Origin: Dugong dugon
Taxonomy: Eukaryota > Chordata > Mammalia > Sirenia > Dugongidae
NCBI GenBank assembly: GCA_030035585.1
Contig: CM057464.1
Coordinates: 78,414,919 to 78,478,918 of the forward strand
DNA length: 64,000 nucleotides
Direction of reading: 5' to 3'
Positions 47,494 through 59,949 of the stretch are shown here, one piece after another. Position 1 is the first letter of the stretch. Each line of letters starts with the position of its first letter. The notes under the pieces were generated by a model, which worked only from the letters and a program-made list of their open reading frames with translations, did no database searches and was not told the origin of the DNA. Both the position numbers and the translations under genes were made by a program.

Positions 47494-47501
47494 ATCTAGA
47501 G

Positions 47502-48689
47502 GGTAGAGAACGTCTCTTCCTCAGACGTCAAGTAGAAACCGTCTTTCTCAGTACTCTGGTAATTATCTTGTGTCTTATTAGCCCCAATTAGGCATGCAAC
47601 AAGTCACCAATTCAACTGCCAAGTCGTTGTTGAGAAAGTGAAGAAAATGGCTGCTTGAAGGAATCTAAAATGTCTACTATAAAGTTTTGTTTTGTTTTTT
47701 TTCCCCAAAGGCTTCCATAAGACATTAAGAGGGAAAATTTGGTTATAAGTCTTAAAATTAAAAAGGAAGAAATATCCAGAAAAGGTGAGACTTCTAAGTA
47801 GGAATGCAAGTTAATAAAATTCAATAACTATGTTTCATAAAAATGATTCTTGATTCAATTGAACTGGAAGGATTAATGTAGATACACACAAAAATACCAT
47901 TTCAAACTGATGAGATGTAATATTGAATTTTTTTTTCCTAAACACGAATAAAAGTTGTTTCATTGAGTACAAGACACTAATATATAGGAAGAAACGTTTG
48001 CTAGGTCCTGCATGTGATTCCTATTACCACTAAAGACAGTATAATTATTCTACAGCTTTTTATCACAATTAACAAATAGAATTTCTTTTAAGAACATCAG
48101 CCCAGGCTTTTCAAGGTTGTTACTTAAGCCATGATCATAAAACTTGCATGAGTTTAAGGACTGTGTTTGAACATTCAAGTAGACAACTGCTTATGCAAAG
48201 CAGGGAATTTTTTTCCACACACCTCAGCCCTTCAGTTTTTATCCACACTTACCCTGACTAGCTTACTTAAAAACAGTACAGAAGTTCTGAAGTATCCATT
48301 GATTTTTAATGTTAAGTAGTTCATGCCAAGGGCAAGTTGAACTAAAAGATGAATACGTGGCAAATTAATAATCTTTTCTATTGGTAAAACTACATCAAAT
48401 CATGTTAAAGCTACTCCTGACTTTTATCAGAGCCCCATAAAAGTATACCTGACGAGTATATTTTTCTACTTTGAAATGAAAAGTTAATAAAGTTTAAGTA
48501 GTTTTGTTTCCTGATAGTTATGATGCAGGTAGAACGTTTATTTAAGTAATTTGCATAGAATACTGATCATTAGATTCAGTTTTCAAAAACTAGTATATAA
48601 AGTAGGAGCACTGGTTCAACTTTAAGTTATAACACAGTTATTCTCTTATTTATTATGGACATATAATAAATAAAGCAAGAAGGACTTAC
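47502..48689. other. Unassigned, repeat-poor stretch
   Basis: About 1.2 kb without a recognised element or coding signal. Confidence 0.4.
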
Positions 48690-49766
48690 CTCCCACCCAA
48701 AGTGGAGTCACAAGGATAGGATTTAACTCCTGTCTAAAACAACTGAAAAACAAGATGAAATATATGAAATAATGGTTTTCAGTATTAGACATTAGGCTGT
48801 GCAGGATATTGTTCCCTAAGAGAGAGGAGACAAATGAAGTGAGCCTTATTACTTCTTATCTCACTGCTTGGAGACAGTTTCCTAGCTAAAGTGCAGGTGT
48901 GGGAATTCAGGTGGAGTCTAGCAGTCTCTGTAAATTGAGGAGATGAAGCTGGGAGTCCACAGAGTCCAAGCTAGCAACAGTTCACAAGGCAGAGTACCAC
49001 AGAAGAGAGCAAATCAGAGAGAGAACCCACGCTCCAGAGATCTGCAGAAGGTTCCCCTTGAGTTTTCAGCTGAGTACTGATTAATCAGCACAGGTGTATG
49101 AGGAACCTACCTAATCCTGGGGAAAAAAAAAAATCTGAAAACTGTTCTGGAAGCTGACATAGGGCAGGCAATAGTTTTCCTGCTAGTCAGGGTGGAAAAC
49201 CTTGTATATCTAGGGGCATCAGTTGGAATACTCAGAAGGGTATTGCCTCACTACTGGGATAAAATTAGCCCTAGATTAAAGGATGTTCTGGCCCCAGCTA
49301 AGAAAGCTGAAAAGCAACCTTAAATGTGCGCAAACTATTCCAAATAACTTACCTGCATTTCAGAATAAAGCTCAAGAATATTTACAGGAATTCAAAAACA
49401 TCATGCAAATGACACTATAAAATTCACAGTGTCTGGCATCCAATGAAAAGTTACCAAGGATACAGAGAAGCAGGGAAATTTTTCTCCACAATAATAAGAA
49501 AACATCAACCAAGAGAAAAAAATTCTGAAATGACATAGATGATAGACTTATTAGAAAAGGACATTGAAAGAGTAATTATAATCATATTCTATACGTTCTA
49601 AAATGTAATGAAATACTGAGAATATTAAGGAGAGATAGGAAGATATAAAAAGACCCAAATTAAATTCTTGAGATTAAAGATACAATGATATTAAAAATAT
49701 ACAGTATATTTTTAACAACATATTAGACACAGCAGAAGAAAATATTAATATTCTTGAAGACATAGC

Positions 49767-49781
49767 AATAGAAGCTATCCA
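49767..49781 (+). repeat. Target-site duplication, left, of L1 copy B
   Basis: aatagaagctatcca is repeated exactly at 58137-58151, within the old L1M ORF1. Confidence 0.93.
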
Positions 49782-51673
49782 GAAATTCTGGCAAAATGAC
49801 GCTCTAGGCAGAAGAACCACTCCGTCCCTCCACAGCAAAGATCCAAAAAACTAAGCCGAACAGAGAATACAACAATCCTGAAACCCTAAAACATCAAATG
49901 AAGAGATAAAGAACTCAGCCAAGCACCAAATGGAGTGAGAATACTGACAGAGAATGGAGAGCGAGGAGAGATTCATGCAGAGGTCCCCTACCAGCTAACG
50001 CAGCGCGGATCTGCCATCTTGGACTCCTATCAGAGACCAGCAAACCGGGGGTACAAGAAAACAGCCTCACGGAGCTTCCAGAGGGAGACAAAAGAACCGG
50101 TAATTTGTGATACATGCTTTCCCACCCCCCACCCTTCTTCACCCCGACTCGGCCTCCTCTGCTTCCCGCGGCCACAGTCTCTTGACCGGGAAACAGCAGC
50201 TACTTGGATTGCACACACCCGAATGGTTGGCTGTCTGAGTGCCATTTGTTGGCTGCCGGTGTTGCTTTTTTTCCACTTCTTTTTATTTCTTCTTTGCCTC
50301 TCCCCACCTCCCCCTCCTTTAGCTCAAGTACGTTGCTCCGTGTGCCATATTTACTTCTTCCTGAGGGGCTGCAGAGCTCCTGTAATTTGTGATATATGCT
50401 TTCCCACTCTCTACACTTCTTCACCCACACTCGGCCCCCTCTGCTTCCCGCGGACACAGTCTCTTGTCCAGAAACACCAGCCCGCGCTAGCTGGCTCTCT
50501 GAGTGCTATTTGTTGGCTACTAGTGTTGTTTTTTTTTTTCTGCTTCTTTTGACTTCTTACTTGCCTCTCACCACCTCCCCCTCCCTTCACTCAAGTACCT
50601 GGCTCCGTGCGCCATCTTTGCTTCTTCCTGAGGGGCTGCGGAGCTCCGTTCGAGTGTGCAGCTGCTTCCCGGTTTGGGCTACCGCGCTGCTTTTGTTCGT
50701 TGGTTTGTTTTGAATTGTTTGTTTGTTTTCTTTTCCTTTTCTTGAGTTGGGAGCCCTTTCTGGACAGGCTGAGCTGCATGGCAGGGAGACGCCCCTTCGG
50801 CTTCCACAGACGTGCAGAGGGATCCCTGAGGACATTTCTTTTTACTTTGGTTTTTTTTTTTTTTTTCCCTGTTTCTTTGGGGACCTTCCTTGTTTTTTTT
50901 TTTTTTTTTAATTTGTTTTGTTTTCTTTTTCCTCTTTTTCCCTTTTCATCTTTCTTCATTGCTCAGTTTCTTGTCTCTCTATATCTTCCTTCTCTTTCTG
51001 TTCCCTGAATACCTGGCGTTGTATACCTCTATGCCTTCTATCCAGGCTGTACTGCAACACATGACAGTGACTTCCCCAGAACTCACAGCTGCATCGGTGG
51101 GATCCCTGGGAACTTTGCGGTTCTTTAAACTTTCTGGTGCTTATTTATTCATTCTTTTCTTTTCTTCTGCCTCCGCTTTCTGTTTTTCTCCATTTCATAG
51201 TCTCTCATCTCTCCATTCCAATGGCAAGCTCCCCTAACATTCTTTTTTGTTTGTTTGTATGCTTGGCTCCTGTTCCTCTCTCATCTCTCCCATATCCATC
51301 TTAGTTCCACACATAACAATCTTCCTGCTGCATTCTGCCTACCTGCACCGTGCGCTTGACATCACACCACCAAGCAGCACAGGCACGGCCTACTGGAACC
51401 TGCCCTGCACTGATTACCAACCCACTCTGGTGGCTGTAGTAAGTGCCACAAACAACCCATCCAAGTAACTCCTTTCAGCTAGACCTGCCTTGCCGTACCA
51501 TATCTGAGTGACTGACCCTGACAGTTGAAGAAGGGGGTGAAAAGCACTGTGCCCAAAGACAAGCAAAAAACAAAGAACACACAGTCTGCCTGCTCAGACA
51601 AAGTCAATTTTTTTTTTAAAAAGGGATGAAACAAACAAATCTACAATCAATAAATGAGAAAAATAACTACTGA
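49782..51673 (+). promoter_or_regulatory. 5'UTR/promoter region of L1 copy B, with tandem units
   Basis: It starts 'gaaattctggcaaaatgacg'. Two tandem units follow, 50100-50380 and 50382-50647. Both begin with 'gtaatttgtgat', pass through 'gcttcccgcgg', and end with 'gaggggctgcrgagctcc'. Copy A has one unit. After the units comes a pyrimidine-rich stretch to about 51250. Tandem 5'UTR units act as promoter monomers in mouse L1; a similar role here is inference. Confidence 0.8.
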
Positions 51674-52682
51674 ATGCTCCAAAGACAGCAAACAGCAACA
51701 AAACATTTACAAAAACAGGACAGGATGTTTCCAGTAGACATCGAAAATAAAACACCAGATGACTCTCCTGTGGAAGAAAATGCACTAGAACTACCTGATA
51801 GGAAATTCAAATCTCTAACACTCAGAATTCTGCAAGAGCTGAGGCAAAAAGCTGACAAATATGAGGAAAAAATAGACAAATTCATGGAAAATACAGACAA
51901 AGAATTGGAAGAATTCAGGAAAACAATGAAAGAACAAAATGCCAAAATAAATTCACAACTAGCAATTATCAAAGACAACAATTAGAAATGCAAAAGATAA
52001 ACAACAAGATTTCAGAAATGGACGATGTCATAGAAGGGCTGAGAAGCAGATTTGAAATGGTGGAAGACAGGATCAGTGGAATTAAAGACAAACACTTGGA
52101 TGTAAATTGTTTCAGAAAAACTCAGAAAAAAGAACAAAGAAAAATGAAGAGACCCTGAGAGTTATGTGGGATACAATCAAAAGCAAAAATCTGCGAGTGA
52201 GAGGAATTCCAGAATAGGGGGAGAAAACAGAAAACACAGAGAGGATCATTGAGGAACTGCTGACAGAAAACTTCCCCAATAGCATGAAAGATGAAAAGCT
52301 GGCCATCCAAGAAGCTCAATAAACCCCATATAGAAGAGACCCCAAAAGAAAATCACCAAGGCATATCATATTCACACTCGCCCAAACCAAAGACAAACAA
52401 AGAATCCTGAGAGCAGCTCGTGAAAAACAAGAAGTCACATACAGAGGAGAAACAATAAGACTAAGCTCAGATTATTCAGCAGAAACCATGCAGGCAAGAA
52501 GGCAATGGGATGAAATATATAAAATCTTCAAAGAAAAAAACTGCCAGCCAAGAATAATATGTCTTGCAAAACTCTTGTTCAAATTTGATGGTGAAATTAG
52601 GTCATTTCCAGATAAACAGAAATTAAGGGAATACGTAAAAGTCAAACCAAACTTACAAGAATTATTAAAGGGAGTTCTTTGA
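51674..52682 (+). pseudogene. L1 ORF1 remnant, copy B
   Basis: The total span is 1009 bp, close to the size of a normal ORF1 (about 336 codons). The N-terminus runs MLQRQQTATKHLQKQDRMF into a coiled coil rich in Lys, Glu and Gln. The RRM-like part is split over other frames. The C-terminal domain (52488-52682) reads ARRQWDEIYKIFKEKNCQP and FDGEIRSFPDKQKLREYV. The first frame ends at 51985 and the last starts in another frame, so at least two indels are present. Confidence 0.88.
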
Positions 52683-53144
52683 TCTGAGGACAAAAAGCTT
52701 CAGCTCACAGGAAGAACCTAGGACGTAGGATATAACCAGCCAGATACCAATCAGGAAACGAACTCTCGAGGACTATCCAAAACCAAAAGAAATACAAGAG
52801 GGAATCAGAGAAGTTAATCAGTAAATGACAACAACATCAAAACGATTAAAGAGGGATTAAACGGCATAGGTATAGAACCTTGTAATGGAGAGGAAGGCAA
52901 GGTGATACCAAGTAATGGTAGACTGCTTCAAGCTTGGAAAGATAAGGGTAAAATTATGGTAACCACAAAGAAAGTTAACAAACATACTCGTAAGAAAAAA
53001 GAGGAAAAACATAAAGTCTCAGCAAAAACAAAACCTGCAAAAACAAAAGAAACGAAAAAAAAATCCACAAACAAAAGTAGCTCAGCAAAAGAGAGTAAGA
53101 AGAACAAGGAAAACATTGGCACCACAAAAAAAAAGCACTACAAA
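52683..53144 (+). other. Long ORF1-ORF2 spacer with in-frame Lys-rich extension
   Basis: 462 bp separate the ORF1 stop and the conserved ORF2 start, against about 60 bp in human L1. An ATG at 52956-52958 is in frame with the ORF2 start, with no stop between. The 63 codons between contain 24 lysines. In copy A the same region is broken by a stop and A-run length changes, so coding status is doubtful. Confidence 0.6.
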
Positions 53145-56100
53145 ATGACAACAACAAACCCACATCTATAAATAATTACACTGAATGTAAATGGACTCAA
53201 TGCACCCATAAAGAGACAGAGAGTGACCGAATGGATAAGAAAACAGCATCCATCAATATGCTGTCTACAAGAGACACACCTTAGAAACAAAGATGTGAAT
53301 TTATTAAAAGTGAAAGGTTGGAAAAAAATATATCAAGCTAACAACTACCAAAAAAGAGCAGGAATGGCAACTCTAATCTCAGATAAAATAGACTTTAAAA
53401 TGAAATCTACCATAAAAGACAAAGAAGGACACTGTGTAATAATTAAGGGGATGATCCATCATGAAGACATAACCATAATAAAAATTTATGCACCCAGTGA
53501 CAGGGCTCCAAAATACATAAAACAAACTCTAACAACACTGAAAAGAGAAATTGGCAGTTCCACAATAATAGTAGGAGACTTCAACACACCACTCTCAGTA
53601 AAGGACAGAACAACTAAGAAGAAACTCAGCAAAGATACAGAAGACCTAAAGGGCACAATCAGCCAACTTGACCTCATAGACATATATAGCACTCTCCATC
53701 CAACTGCTGCAAAGTACACATTCTTTTCCAATGCACATGGAACGTTCTCCAGAAGAGAAAACATCTTAGGCCACAGAGAAATCCTCAACAAGATCCACAA
53801 TGCTGAGATAATTCAAAGTATCTTCTCTGACCACAATGCCATCAAGGTAGAAATTAACAATAGAAAGAGCAAGGGAAAAAAATCAACTAAATGGAAACTG
53901 AATAATACCCTGCTTACACATCAGTGGGTAATAGAAGAAATCAGAAATGGAATAAAAAAATTCCTAGAATCAAATGAGAATGAAAACACATCAAACCAAA
54001 ACCTTTAGGACACAGCAAAGGCAGTCCTCAGAGGGCAATTTATAGCAATAGATGCACACATCAAAAAAGAAGAAAGGGACAAAATCAAAACATTAACTAC
54101 ACAACTGAAACAAATAGGAAGAGAACAGCAAAAAAAGCCCACAACCACCGGAAGAAAGGAAATAGTAAAGATCAGAGCAGAAATAAATGAAATAGAGAAC
54201 AGAAAAACAATAGAAAGAATCAACAAAACCAAAAGTTGGTTCTTTGAAAGAATCAACAAAATCGAGAAACCACTGGCCAGACTGACAAAAGAAAAACAGC
54301 AGAGGGCACAAATAACCCAAATAAGAAATGAAATGGGGGACATTACAACAGACCCAACTGAAATGAAAAGGATTATAACAGAATATTATGTAAAACTATA
54401 CTCCAACAAATTTGAAAACCTAGAGGAAATGGATACATTTCTAGAAACACGCTACCTACCCAAAGTACAACAAAGTGATGCTGAAAATCTGAACAGAGCC
54501 ATAACAAGAGAAGAGACTGAAACGGTAATAAAAAACTCCCAACCAAAAAAATCCCTGGAGCAGATGGCTTCACTGGAGAATTCTACAAAACATTTACAGA
54601 AGAGCTTGTACCTGTACTACTCAAGCTATTTCAGAGCATAGAACAGGAAGCAACACTTCCAAATTCATTCTGTGAAGCCAGCATAATGCTGATATCAAAA
54701 CCAGGAAAAGATGTCACAAAAAAAGAGAATTACAGACCAATATCTCTCATGAATATAGATGTAAAAATTCTCAACAAAATTCTAACCAGTATCATTCAGC
54801 ATCTTATCAAAAAAATAATACACCACGACCAAGTAGGATACATACCAGGTATGCAAGGATGGTTCAACATTAGAAAATCAATCAACGTAATCCACCACAT
54901 AAATAAAAGGAAAGAAAAGAATCACATGATCATCTCAACTGATGCAGAAAAGGCATTTGACAAAGTCTAGCACCCATTCCTGATAAAAATTCTCAATCAA
55001 ATAGGTACAGAAGGGAAATTTCTCAACATAATAAAGGGCATCTATGCAAAACCAATGGCCAACATCATTCTTAATGGGAGAGGCTGAAAACATTCCCCAT
55101 GAAAATAGGAACAAGACAAGGATGCCCTTTATCACCACTCTTATTTAACATTGTGCTGGAAGTTCTAGCTAAAGCAATAAGGCTAGAAAAAGAAATAAAG
55201 GGCATCCAAATTGGTAATGAAGAAGTTAAACTGTCCCTGTTTGCAGATGATATGATACTATACATAGAAAACCCTATAGACTCCACAAGAAATCTACTGG
55301 AACTAATAGAAAGATTCAGCAGAGTAGCAGGATACAAGATAAACATTCAAAAATCAGTTGGATTCCTATACACCAATAAGGAGAATGATGAAAAGGAAAT
55401 CAGGAAAACAGTACCATTTTCAATGGCCCCTTAAAAGATAAAATCCTTAGGAATAAATCTGACCAGGGATATAAAAGACCTATACAAAGAAAACTACAAA
55501 ACACTACTGCAAGAAATGCAAAGGGATCTACTTAAATGGAAAAACATAGCATGCTCATGGATAGGCAGACTCAACATTGTGAAAATGACAATTCTACCCA
55601 AAGCAATTTACAAATACAACACAATTCTGATCCAAATACCAACAACATTCTTCAAAGAGATGGAAAAACTAATCATTAACTTTATATGGAAAGGGAAGAA
55701 GCCCCGAATAAGTAAAGCACTACTGAAAAGAAGAATAAAGTTGGAGGACTCACACTACCTGACTTGAGAACCTACTATACAGCTACAGTAGTCAAAACAG
55801 CCTGGTACTGGTACAATGACAGATACATTGACCATTGGAACAGAATTGAGAACCCAGATATAAATCTATCCACCTACGGTCACATGATCTTCGACAAAGG
55901 CCCAAAGTCCATCAAATGGGGAAAAGACCATCTTTTTAACAAATGCTGCTGGCAAAACTGGATATCCATCTGCAAAAAAATGAAACAGGACTCATACCTC
56001 ACACCGAATACAAAAAGTACTTCAAAATAGATCAAAGACCTGAATATAAAGCCTAAAACTAGTTCATAGAAGAAAAAATAGGACCGAGAATTCAGGCCTT

Positions 56101-56963
56101 AATACATGACATTGACAGGATACAAACCATAACCATGAACACACAAAACCCAATAGATAAGCTAGATAACTGGGATCTTCTAAAAATCAAACACCTATGC
56201 TCTTCAAAAGACTTCACTAAAAGAGTAAAAAGAGAACCTACAGACTGGGAAAAAAATTTTCGGACAGTACAAGTCAGACAAAGGTCTAATCTCCATAATC
56301 TACAAGAAAATCCAACACCTCTACAACAAAAAGACAAATAATCCTATCAAAAAATGGGCAAAGGAAATGAACAGACACTTCACCAAAGAAGACATTCAAA
56401 TGGCCAACAGACACATGAGGAAATGCTCACGATCACTAGCCATTAGAGAAATGCAAATTAAAAGCACAATGAGATACCATCTCACCCAGGCATTACTGGC
56501 ACAAATCAAAAACACTGGAAATAACACATGTTGGAGGGGCTGCAGGGAGATCTGTACTCTTATGCACTGCTGGTGGGAATGCAAAATGATACAACCATTT
56601 TGGAAAATGATATGGCACTTCCTCAGAAAGCTAGAAACAGACATACCATTCGATCCAGCAATCCCACTCCTAGGAGTATATCCTAGAGAAATAAGAGTCG
56701 TCACTCGAATAGACATATGCACACCTATGTTCATGGCAGCATTGTTCTCAATAGCAAAACGATGGAAACCACGTAGATGCCCATCAACAGATGAATGGAT
56801 AAACAAACCATGTTACATACACACAATGGAGTACTCTGCAACGAGAAGGAACAACAATGCATCTGTGAAGCATCTCATAACATGGATGAAATTGGAGGAC
56901 ATTATGCTGAGTGAAATAAGTCAATCACAAAAGGACAAGTATTGTATGAGAACTCTATTGTAA
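53145..56963 (+). pseudogene. L1 ORF2 remnant, copy B
   Basis: The endonuclease begins MTTTNPHL with a TAA shortly after, then reads CCLQETHLRNKDVNLLKV, VGDFNTPLSV and IFSDHNAIKVEI. The reverse transcriptase has [37 protein letters not shown] and FADD at 55240-55251. The Cys-rich C-terminus has [19 protein letters not shown] near 56530-56590. The longest open stretch is 261 codons (53223-54008). There are several stops (one near 54006 at a conserved Trp) and at least five frame changes, including an A-run near 54550. Confidence 0.93.
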
Positions 56964-58136
56964 AAACCCTTGAAAAAGTTCACACACAAAATGTAACAAT
57001 CTTTGCTGGTTACAAGGGATGGGGCCGGGGGGTAGAAATACTAAATAGGCAATAGATAAGTGGTATCTTGGGTGAAGGGTGAGACAGTACACAATACAGG
57101 AGAAACTAGCACGACTTGTACTAGGAAAGGTCATGAAAGCCCCACAGACACATCCAAACTCCCTGAGGGACAGAATTGCTGGGCGGAGGGCTCTGGGGAC
57201 CATGGCCTTGGGGAACATCTAGCTCAATTGGCATGACCCAGCTTATAAAGACAATGCTCTACTTTCTACCTTGGTGAGTAGTGTCTCGGGTCTTAAAAGC
57301 CTGTGAGCGGCCATCTAAGGTACCCCACTGGTCTCATCCCTTCGGGAGCAAGGGAGAATGAAGAGAACAGGATACAAAGAAAAGATTAGTCCAAAGGACT
57401 AATTGTCCACAGCTACCAAGGTGTCCACCAGACTGAGTCCAGTACAGCTAGATGGTGCCTAGCTACCACCACTGACTGCTCTGACCAGGATCACAACAGA
57501 GGGTTCTGGACAGAGCTGGAGAAGGATGTAGAGCATAATTCTAACTCACAAAAAAAAAGACCATATTTACTGGCCTAAAGGAGACTGGAGAAACCCAGAG
57601 AGTATGGCCCCCAGACACCCTTTTAGCTCAGTGGTGAAGTTACCTCCGAGGTTCACTGTTCAGCCTGGGAGTGGACAGTCCCGTAAAACCAAATGAGACT
57701 AACGAGGTACAGGAGTCCAGTGACAAGCGCCAGAAGGCAGAAGGGGACAAGGAAGCTGGTGATAGGGAACCCAAGGTTGAGTATGGATATTGTTGATGTG
57801 TTGTGAGATTGTTAACCATTGTCATAGGGCAACATTTGTAGTAACTGTTAAATGAGAAACTATTTTGTTCTTTAAGCCTTCAGCTTAAGTGAGAATAACA
57901 GCACAATTGGAAGAGCATAGTCAATGTCACTGAACTGTGCATGTAGAAATTTTTGAAATGGTGTATCTTTGGTTATGTGTATTTTCACCAAAAAAAAAAA
58001 AGATGTTGAGAAGTTAGAGGGTTGATATGTTGTGGGGTTGTTAACCAATGTTATAAAACAACATGTGTACTTCTGTTTCATGAGAAACTATTTGTTCTGT
58101 AAGCCTTCACCTGAAGTACAATAAAAAAAAAAAAAA
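56964..58136 (+). other. 3'UTR of L1 copy B, with duplicated segment
   Basis: It contains two related segments, 57797-57898 and 58025-58123. Each runs from 'tgttgtgrgrttgttaacca' to 'gagaaactattt', 'aagccttcaSct' and a final AATAA signal-like end. Between them lies an A-run (57989-58001). The layout suggests a duplicated L1 3' end that became part of the subfamily. Confidence 0.8.
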
Positions 58137-58151
58137 AATAGAAGCTATCCA
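58137..58151 (+). repeat. Target-site duplication, right, of L1 copy B
   Basis: Exact match to 49767-49781; the old L1M ORF1 continues after it. Confidence 0.93.
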
Positions 58152-59202
58152 AAGAAACACAAAGAGAATAAAAGACTGAAAAAAACAATGAACATATCAT
58201 CAATTAGCTATGCGACAACTTTAAGATGCTGAATATACATATATATTGAGGGCAGGGGAATACTTGAAGAAGTAGTGGCAATTTTTTTTTCTAAATTTGA
58301 TGAAAACTATAGACCTATCAATGAATGAAGCTCAACAAATCCTAAGTGCAAGAAATTTGGAGCAGGAGGAGGGAAAACTACAAGTCACATTATAACAAAA
58401 TATGTTAAAATCAACGATAAAAGGAAAATCTTAAAGGGATCCACAGAGAAGGGACACATTACATACAGAGAAGACAGTAGACTTCTCAACAAAAACCTTG
58501 AAGATCTTCACTAGAATGTATGTTAAAATTCTAGGGAAAAGCAAAATAATACCAGATGAAAATGAGCATCTGCATGAAAGAATAAAGAGAACCAGAAAGG
58601 GTAAAAATATGAGTAAATGTAAAAGACTTTTCTTCTTTTTATAATATCCTATTAAAATATAAATAACTGTTTAAAATAATAATGTATTTTGGTGTTTTGA
58701 CCAAAAGTGTAGTAAAATATATGTCAAAAATTGTACAAAAGCAGGGATAGGAGAAAAGGAAGTTCACTGTTGTAATGTTTTATGTGTTAAGTGATATAAT
58801 ACTATTTGTAGGCACACTGGGAAATGTTAAAGCTATGTATTATAAATCCTAACATAATCACTAAAAAAAAACAAAGAATAATTGCTAAAAAAATCCAACA
58901 AAAAAGATAAGTTGGAATCTTTAAAAACAGTACAAAAGGAAAAAGAGGGCAGGGAAACATGGAACAGAGGAAACAAATATAAATATAAAACAAACAGCAA
59001 GATAGCAACTTTAAATGTAACAAAATCAATAATCAAATTAATTTTAAATGGTCTAAATAACCTAATTTTAAAAAGTAAATTATACGTAAGATAAGAACTA
59101 CGCTGCCTACAGGAAATCTATTTTTAAATATAAAGACATAAATAGCTTAAAAGTAAAAGAATAGATACTGTTACATTCACTTATAAAATATAAGCTGTAA
59201 AT

Positions 59203-59824
59203 GGGGCTAGTGCTTTTTTGATTGTACATGTGTTAGTTGTACCATGTTAGGCACAAGTATGACTTTCTAATTGTCTTTAGTCAGAGATTATATATGGTTT
59301 AAGGAGATGTGTACATGTGCCAAGCTGACAAGGGGTGGACTGTGATGGTTGGGATTGTGTGTCAACTTGGTTGGGCCATGATTCTCAGTGTTTTACTGTA
59401 ATCACTCCCATGATTGAATATACTGTGAGTAGCCAATCAGACGAAAGGGGGTCTCCTTGGGGTGTAGCCCACATCTGAATATAAGCAGAGGTTCTGGCTT
59501 TTTGCTCTCTCTGGCTCCTACAGCTGCCTCCTGTCGCTTCATCTCCAGTTCTTGGGACTTGATCTGTCAGCTTATCTGCCGAACTTGGGATTCGTCCATC
59601 TGCACAGCCTGTGAGTGGGAGCCCTGCTCTCTGACTTGTAGATCTTGGGCTTGCCAGCTTCAGTGGCTGTGTGACTTGGGAGAGGCCTCTACCTGATCCA
59701 CGGACTTGGGACATTCTAGCCTCTACAATCACGTGAGCTGTTTCCTTGATATAAATCTCTCTCTATATATATATATTCATACACTTTACTGGTTTTGCTT
59801 CTCTAGAGAACCCAGCCTAAGACA
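59203..59824 (+). mobile_element. ERVL-type (MLT2-like) LTR with a scrap of internal sequence, fossil
   Basis: The LTR proper is 59341-59824, starting TGTGATGGTTGGGATTGTGT and ending 'agaacccagcctaagaca', as in the MLT2/ERVL group. It is preceded by about 140 bp ending in a purine-rich 'acaaggggtgga', probably the 3' end of the internal region. It is inserted in the old L1M ORF2, which resumes at 59825. No retroviral gene is present. Confidence 0.7.
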
Positions 59825-59949
59825 GATAAAAAAGGTGTATCGTGCTAATTCTAATCAAAAGAAAGCTTCAGCGGCTACACTAACATCAGATAAAGCAGAT
59901 TCAGAGCAATAAATATTACCGGGAATAAAGAGTATCATAACATAATGAT

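Larger units (their letters stand above)
49782..58136 (+). mobile_element. Full-length L1 LINE, copy B
   Basis: 8.36 kb with a 5'UTR of 1.9 kb, ORF1 (51674-52682), a 462-bp spacer, ORF2 (53145-56963), a 1.17 kb 3'UTR and a poly(A) tail, flanked by a 15-bp target duplication. It is the same subfamily as copy A. The length difference from copy A (254 bp) is about the size of the extra tandem unit in its 5'UTR. It carries several stops and frame changes, so it is inactive, although it keeps longer open stretches than copy A. Confidence 0.96.

Noticed and set aside
50396-51237. Several frames of 100-133 codons rich in Phe and Ser
   Set aside because: The same L1 5'UTR composition effect as in copy A; no start or frame is kept between copies.
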